Shown here: positions 58,272-64,000 of the stretch, piece by piece | How the letters are laid out: every line of letters starts with the position of its first letter | Numbering within the stretch: the stretch's first letter is position 1 | Assembly (NCBI RefSeq): GCF_008831285.2 | Contig: NC_045139.1 | Coordinates: forward strand, 18,146,354 to 18,210,353 | Length of the DNA: 64,000 nt | Reading direction: 5' to 3' | From: Nymphaea colorata | Lineage: Eukaryota; Streptophyta; Magnoliopsida; Nymphaeales; Nymphaeaceae | Notes under the pieces: model-generated | Seen by the model: the letters and a program-made list of their open reading frames with translations, nothing else | The model's database searches: none | Told to the model about the DNA's origin: nothing | Program-made: the position numbers and the translations under genes

Positions 58272-60748
58272 GAGAGGAAAAGAGAGAGAGGGGTCCTATT
58301 ATGTAGTCAAGTCAAGAATCATGCTCCTGGTCAGAACTCCATTCAAGACCATGTTTCTCATTCAGATTTTCAGTTTGGACCATCTTGGTTGATACTCGAT
58401 AGTATGCTAGTTGTACTCCTATTTGTATGTTCCTATGTTAGTGGTATTCTTATTACTTATTAGTATGTTTCCCCTGTCCATTTTGCCTTCATTAATCTAT
58501 CTCTTTTCTAATGCACTGCATCATCTCTACCGCTGCAAACCCAAAATTCATAAAGATCAAATTTAATGTCAATATGGGTTTTCACGTCACATATGAAAGT
58601 ACTAAAGTTTTACTGGATACCAATACAAGCTCATGAACAAGCATAATAATAGTTTAATAACCATCACATCCAAAAGAAATATTATGTGAAAAAGGAAATG
58701 AAGGCACATACCAAGCAATTCCCATGTAGCCCTTTTCCTAGTGAGATTTCATATGAGGATTGAAGAGCCTCATCAATTAACTTTTGTCTGTGTAATAAGC
58801 TTATCTTGCCTTGGCAGATTATATCTGAAGGATCCAGTGATAGCAACTGCCAAAAATGGTGTTTTGAAGGAAAAATAGCATCAGCAAGTTTTGCACAACT
58901 TCATTTCTCAAGGTCTAAGAGTATCAACCAAAACTACGAACTTTCAAATCCAATTCATTTATTTCAGAAGAAAATCAGGTTATCTGAACATGGTAAAATA
59001 AGTAAAAAAACATAAAACAGTTTATAGTCTATGCAACCAATTTACAGTATATTTTGACTCTTCTTAATTCTAATGCAACTAAGTGCCAACGACTATGACT
59101 TGATACTCTATTTTCCTATCATTGTGATGGTCCATTTTAGCATATCTTCAACATGCTACAATCTCTCTGTCAGCTACTCAGGTCTATATCTTCTGGTCCT
59201 CTTCAAGGGGCAAGAATATTTTCCTATTGTTTCGATTAGTAGATCTTCAATGCTCAAATACAAGGTGATGAATGCTGCACATATTATACGTGAATAGCAC
59301 AATGACTATTATCACTGGAGTTCCTCATTTCATCTACACATAACTAAGCCTTGAAAATGAGAACCCTATATCAGTCAATTGTTAAATAATGAGTCCCAGA
59401 GATCCTTTGATGTCTCCTACCAAGTCCATGTGAAGAACATCCAAATACAAGTGAACATTATCTACAAATGCATTTTGAACTTCAGAAAGTTAAATAACCT
59501 GTCCAAACAAATTTGGGTTCAGCCTATAGTTATATTCAAGATTGATATCTTTCAACCCACTGGAAAATGCTTTACTATCTGGAAGAGCCCATCTCCAAAG
59601 GTCTGCATCTTCAATATACTTGAAAAGCTGAGTAACCCTACTAAGTTCAGTCTCTGGAAACATCTTCACAAGATATGTATCAGGGGAAAGGCTGCCTTTG
59701 TATCTTTCGTGAAGCTTCTCAATGAAGAAGTCAAAAGCAATTGTTGCGCCACTTCTTTCCATGTCTATGACCTTAATAATGTTCTGCGAGAAGGTATCAT
59801 CTTTACTGAACATCTCAAGTGCTGTCTTATGATGATCTAATATGATAACTCTGCACAAACAAATAGGTCATTTCATCATGTCAATCGCATAGTGAAAACA
59901 GCAGCAACTAACAAAAAAATGGAAGCTTTTGCCATCATATCATGGATAGTTTGCCAATCCAGTATCAGGCTAAAAAGTCAAACTGCATGACATTTTAATC
60001 TTACATATGGACAAAACAGGACTAGTTTGGGGAGCATCAAATCAATCTGCTGTGGTGAAAGTGAGATGATTGAGCTGCAGTTTGATAACAATCCCATAGC
60101 ACATGCAAAATCTTACCTATCATATGCATCACATCCTCAGTGTTTACAATTTCAAAGAGCCACAGTCAATTATTAGCATGCAAAGCCAAAGTCAACAATA
60201 GAAATCTTAGGTCTTCAAGAATTCAGTGACACGGGTTGACAAGTGCCCTCGTCTAGGGTCATTTTTGCATTTTCTACAAATAAATCCAATTCCTTTATAT
60301 ATATTTAGAATATATGCCTTGTCATATACAAGAACAAAGCTAAAAATAAGAATAACAAGGAAACGAAACAACCTTCGGACTTTTGAAGAGACATCCTTGA
60401 CAAAACCAGGTGGACCAACAAAGTCAAGGAGGTAAACATCATCAATATCACCTAAGGGAAGGTCATCAATCCTGAAAGAAGAGACACAAATGCTTTTGCT
60501 TGTTAGTTGTCTGTATTGACATGTCAAAAGATGGATACAAAATGATCAAATTGAAGATGGAGCTACACACACTGCTGAGATAGATTGCACAGTCACATGT
60601 AAAAAACCAAATAAGGTAGTAATTGGAACGAAAAGGACATAAAACTGATTAAACTCATATCTGAGTGGTGTCACATAGGTGGGTATAGGCATAGCAATAT
60701 GGGTTTGGACACCGCAATTTTAAAAAATGCGGGTACAAAATATGGTAG

Positions 60749-60794
<46 letters not shown>

Positions 60795-62463
60795 GACACA
60801 AAATTGATCGAATCATAAGTTAATAAATAATGCATAAAAACAACATAGTTATAAGTTTAACAATTCATACATACAATTCCATTAAATTAAAGTAAAATGT
60901 CTATAATAAAACCATCACCATCACAAAAATATACTCATTGTTTAAAATTTTGGATTGAACAGGATCTGACCCAGACCCAATACAAAATTCACCCAGTTGG
61001 TCTGGCATACTTGTGTCTAAAAACTGCGTACTAACATGGGTATGCTAGCCATTATCACGTAAGCATGTTAAAATAGCATTTGGGTGGTGTAGCTGTTCAT
61101 CAAGCTAGTCTTGCAGACAAGTGATCCCTAGTTCCAGGATTTCAGCAGCTGTCAGATGCACAGTAACAAATAACATCTTTTAACTCAAACTATACAAGAT
61201 CATGCATTTGCTTCTTTCTTCTCTCTCACCACAATGGGAGAGAGTTACGTACTCTTGTGAAGCAAACCAAAAGAGTCGCCCTCCAAAATGAAATATTATG
61301 GCGTTTCATTTCTAAAGAAAGCTTCTTTACTTCATCTGACTATCGCAATTAGTTCATGTTGGTCCAATGTACTTGAGAATACATTGATCATGAACTGCAT
61401 GTACCTAACTCATGAAGTATAATTCTTCATTGCTAATGCTTGACAGAACATTAAGCAGCTAGAATCGGAGACTGTGGTGTATTAGATGAAAAACTGAACG
61501 CCGGTATCAACAGACATGGGTGATAGACATTGACGATCTCATTTCAAATTTTCAGGGACGTGCTAAAAGAATTCAAAATTCTAATCAAAATAGTATCTTT
61601 CAGAAATGCTGATAGGAATGGGTGATGTATTTCATAACGTAATTGAGAAAAGTTTCAAAACTTTTCATTTTTCACTTCAATGTATTTCCATTCTGAAGCA
61701 AGTTGTGCACGAGTATTGTATTGGTATAACTGAAATTGCAACTGTCTGACATCTTAAGCCGCTTTACCACAGCGAACAAAACGAAGTATGCCACCAAAAT
61801 TAGTGCTAAATGCGGCAAAATAAATATATGCTTCTTCCGAGGTACATAATCGCTAAGAAATATAATTCGATTGCAAGCCCATCTGCTCTGGAACCTTTTG
61901 CTTAGAAACCATATATTCGAACAGAATCCTTATCCAGACGCTCTGAATCGACGCTGAGCTTAACTTACCCTTTTCACAGTTATCTACATGAATTCATCAT
62001 TGATGGTTCAAAAATGCCACTATGGCGTGTCGCTGCATCATACCAAGATCAATAGCAGCTCAGTAGCTTCATTGTTGCAAGCTCAGTATATACTAAACGT
62101 TTCCGTCTTTCTTTCCTCTCAAATCTCGTTATCCAATTTCAAACATCATATCATGTACCAAAGTTTGAAGTTCCGGAAACCCATCAAGCTAATTTGAACT
62201 ACAGCACTGAAAACCTTCACATGGTAAAAAAGAAACAAAAAAAAGGGGGAAATCTGAAGAAAGAGACAGCCTAACAATAAAAAAAGACGAGCATGAGATG
62301 TAGAGCGACACCTTAGAGGTTTATAGACCGTATTTGGGAAGAACAGAACAGGGTAGTCGTCCCCAAAGGAGGAGAAGTAAAGATGAGCAGCAAGTGCGGC
62401 AAATGCACCGTCCGGACATGGATAGTGGTAAAGAACGGCCGATTTCTGCAGTCCTCCAGCCAT
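56811..62463 (-). CDS. DHH-family phosphoesterase with DHHA1-type C-terminus, 352 aa (seven exons)
   Basis: Minus-strand exons: 62463-62312, 60471-60373, 59850-59499, 58846-58712, 57527-57445, 57263-57158 and 56942-56811, all in phase. Seen: an N-terminal HYPCPDGAFAALAAHLYF (motif I), DDVYLLDFVGPPGF in exon 2 (motif II), the family signature ILDHHKTAL with D89, H90 and H91 (motif III), and at the C-terminus KYGGGGHRNASSF (residues 310-322), the glycine-rich DHHA1 loop. Known of the superfamily: the aspartates and histidines bind Mn2+ and the enzymes cleave phosphodiester or phosphoanhydride bonds in small substrates such as nano-RNA, pAp or cyclic dinucleotides. I do not know the plant protein's substrate. 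No transit peptide is evident, so a cytosolic location is possible. Its length is normal for a two-domain DHH-DHHA1 protein, and key residues are present. Confidence 0.9.
58234..58269. repeat. (AT)n microsatellite in a DHH-gene intron
   Basis: About 34 bp of AT followed by a GA-rich stretch, inside the intron between exons 4 and 5. Confidence 0.9.
60472..62311 (-). other. First intron of the DHH gene (1.84 kb)
   Basis: Holds an (AT)n run at 60750-60790. On either side are loosely matching gggtttgg/gggtatg-type words (60690-60750 and 60960-61050) that could be a decayed small element. No target-site duplication or ORF supports this. Confidence 0.4.
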
Positions 62464-63652
62464 TCAGGATTCCCCTTCTTCGTCTTCTTTTTCTTCCGCT
62501 TGGGCGGTTCGATTTTCGCAGCGTTGGACTCCCGCTTCATCAGGCCATGGATGCAAAGGAGTCGGTTTTGATCGGATGATCCATGATCGACTCGACCCGT
62601 TATTCTCACCTTTGGATTCCCGAACCAAATCAGAAAATTTCGGATTGGATTTGATTTCGTAAGTCGATTTACTTCTGACATAGTTGAATTTTGGATTCTC
62701 TCATATGGGATTTGGTTCCGACCTAGGTAAAAATTTTGGTCCTAATAAATTTGTTACACGTAAATTGCAATCTCTCATGATATTAAGTTGTTCGAGCTAA
62801 TCAAAGCTCATGCAAAGTGAAGAATTCCTTCCTAAAAGTAACTTGTAGACAAATTTATGTCCAATGTATAATCTACACAGTTGACTTCATAAGAATTTAT
62901 CTTTGAATTGTCAAATATCTCGTACACATAAATTCTTACAACACTATAAACTAATGTTTCCTAAAATAGCAACGCGTACGCTTCAACCAAACGCCTCACC
63001 TCATCACCTTTTACAAACAGGAGCAAGTTTATTTTTTCAAAACGTATGTAAACAATTTAGTTTTTTGCACAGTTTTCTACAATAAAAAGTTATTTATTTT
63101 AATCTTATGAAAAGAATATCACAATCGTTTTGTTTTGCCTGAACACTTAATGGGTTCACCTGAGATATTCTCCCTCATGAAAGACTGAAATTGGAGGCTT
63201 TTATCTGGGATTATGGTCAAATTACGTCTTACTCCAAACAGAAATTCTCTAAGAACAGTAGTGACGCCCTACCCATCGGAAGTTGTACTCTCGCTATCTC
63301 TCTCTTGGTTTGCTTAACCCTCCCCTCCTTTTCTCACCTTGCCAGATTGAGCACACCTCTCTTTGATTTTCCCATATGTTGAAATTTATCCGTTTGTTAG
63401 CGTGAAAATTCGTCCCCGATCGGTTCTTCCATCTCTTGTCAGAATAGTTCCGATTCCATCTGTTTCTTTCTGTTTGTTTGTTGCTTTCTGTGCTTCTCCC
63501 TTTCATTTTATGACTTGGGTTTTGGCTTGCCATTTTAGCATATGATGGTTTAAGCCAATTTGGAACAAAGGAACTTGAGCATTGCTCCCTTCTTCATAAT
63601 CCCCACAAGATGATCTCGTGTTTTTAACAGAATCTGACCATCCCAAATAGAG
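62464..63652. other. Divergent intergenic region between the DHH gene and the membrane-protein gene
   Basis: The two genes are head to head, so both promoters lie in this 1.2 kb. A CT-rich leader-like stretch at about 63290-63500 precedes the plus-strand gene. No other gene was recognised. Confidence 0.5.
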
Positions 63653-64000
63653 ATGGTGGGTGCCCTTCAGATTGGCATCCTAGCTGCTTGTCTGGTTGTC
63701 TTCGTTCCCATGGGTATGGCTGGTTGGCATCTCAGCAGAAACAGGCTTCTCTTCTTCAGTTGTGCGCTCTTCATTACCCTTGCCGTAAGTGTTCATCTAA
63801 CTCCCTACTTCCCGTCCGTTTCGGATATCGTATCGTCGCTCTCTTTTGCTGTAGAGAGTAGAGATTTTTGTGCTTCTTTTCTTAACGAGATCGACTGGGA
63901 GCTTGGGAACGAGGATGCCCATGATGGGCCTCTTGAAGTACCACACAATTCGTCGAATAATTCTTCGAGTTGGTCTCCTTCGTGGGGATGGTCCAGATCG
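63653..64000 (+). CDS. Membrane-anchored protein, N-terminal part, runs off the window
   Basis: The reading frame opened by the ATG at 63653 stays open for 116 codons to the last base. It begins MVGALQIGILAACLVVFVPM and continues as GMAGWHLSRNRLLFFSCALFITLAVSVHLTP-type sequence. Hydrophobic helices lie at about residues 5-24 and 32-48, followed by a luminal- or extracytoplasmic-looking region with several N-x-S/T sites (SSNNSSSW near 106). A donor-like gtaagt at 63784 is read through here because the frame continues sensibly across it (AVSVHLTPYFPSVSD). I recall plant proteins with this same start (Gly-Trp-His-Leu-Ser-Arg-Asn) but not a proven function. A Golgi or plasma-membrane type II enzyme is possible. 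The real 3' end lies outside the window. Confidence 0.75.
   Translation, partial: MVGALQIGILAACLVVFVPMGMAGWHLSRNRLLFFSCALFITLAVSVHLTPYFPSVSDIVSSLSFAVESRDFCASFLNEIDWELGNEDAHDGPLEVPHNSSNNSSSWSPSWGWSRS

Overview
The window is nuclear DNA of a flowering plant. The genes have short GT-AG exons and AT-rich introns, (AT)n and (GA)n microsatellites are frequent, and the protein families are plant-specific (NAC factors, sucrose synthase of the SUS5/6/7 type) or match their plant forms. Nothing in the sequence fixes the species. No bacterial, organellar, CRISPR or tRNA gene was recognised.

Layout, left to right. (1) 757-1068, minus: an uninterrupted gene for complex I subunit NDUFB7 (B18). (2) 2499-15486, plus: a six-exon SET-domain methyltransferase resembling Arabidopsis SDG40. 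Its second intron is 10.7 kb long because it holds a decayed 3.5 kb hAT DNA transposon (4071-7535, TSD actaaaat) and a decayed 5.3 kb Ty1/copia retrotransposon (7558-12839, TSD ctcat), both antisense to the host gene, plus a perfect 64 bp palindrome. (3) 15487-22134: mostly empty, with a 110 bp tandem duplication and, near 19.0-19.5 kb, a minus-strand promoter-like and leader-like region that carries a duplicated RNA hairpin. (4) 22135-27340, plus: a 15-exon sucrose synthase reconstructed as 849 aa. (5) 27341-35537: repeats and uncertain fragments. (6) 35538-40502, plus: a three-exon NAC transcription factor of 241 aa. (7) 43336-49570, minus: a six-exon NAC factor of 672 aa with a hydrophobic C-terminal tail, lying tail-to-tail with the first NAC gene and sharing its first two exon lengths exactly. 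(8) 49571-56810: no gene found. (9) 56811-62463, minus: a seven-exon DHH-family phosphoesterase of 352 aa. (10) 63653-64000, plus: the first 116 codons of a membrane-anchored protein that runs off the window.

Most of the genes are separate housekeeping or regulatory genes with no common pathway. Two links deserve attention. SDG40 and NAC086 are near neighbours on Arabidopsis chromosome 5 as I recall it, so the SDG40...NAC order here may be ancient microsynteny. In addition, the SUS5/6/7 clade and the NAC045/NAC086 clade both act in sieve elements in Arabidopsis, which makes a loose phloem-related neighbourhood possible. The strongest candidate for something undescribed is the minus-strand locus at 19.0-19.5 kb, where two leader repeats exactly 100 bp apart conserve a stem-loop through a compensatory base change.
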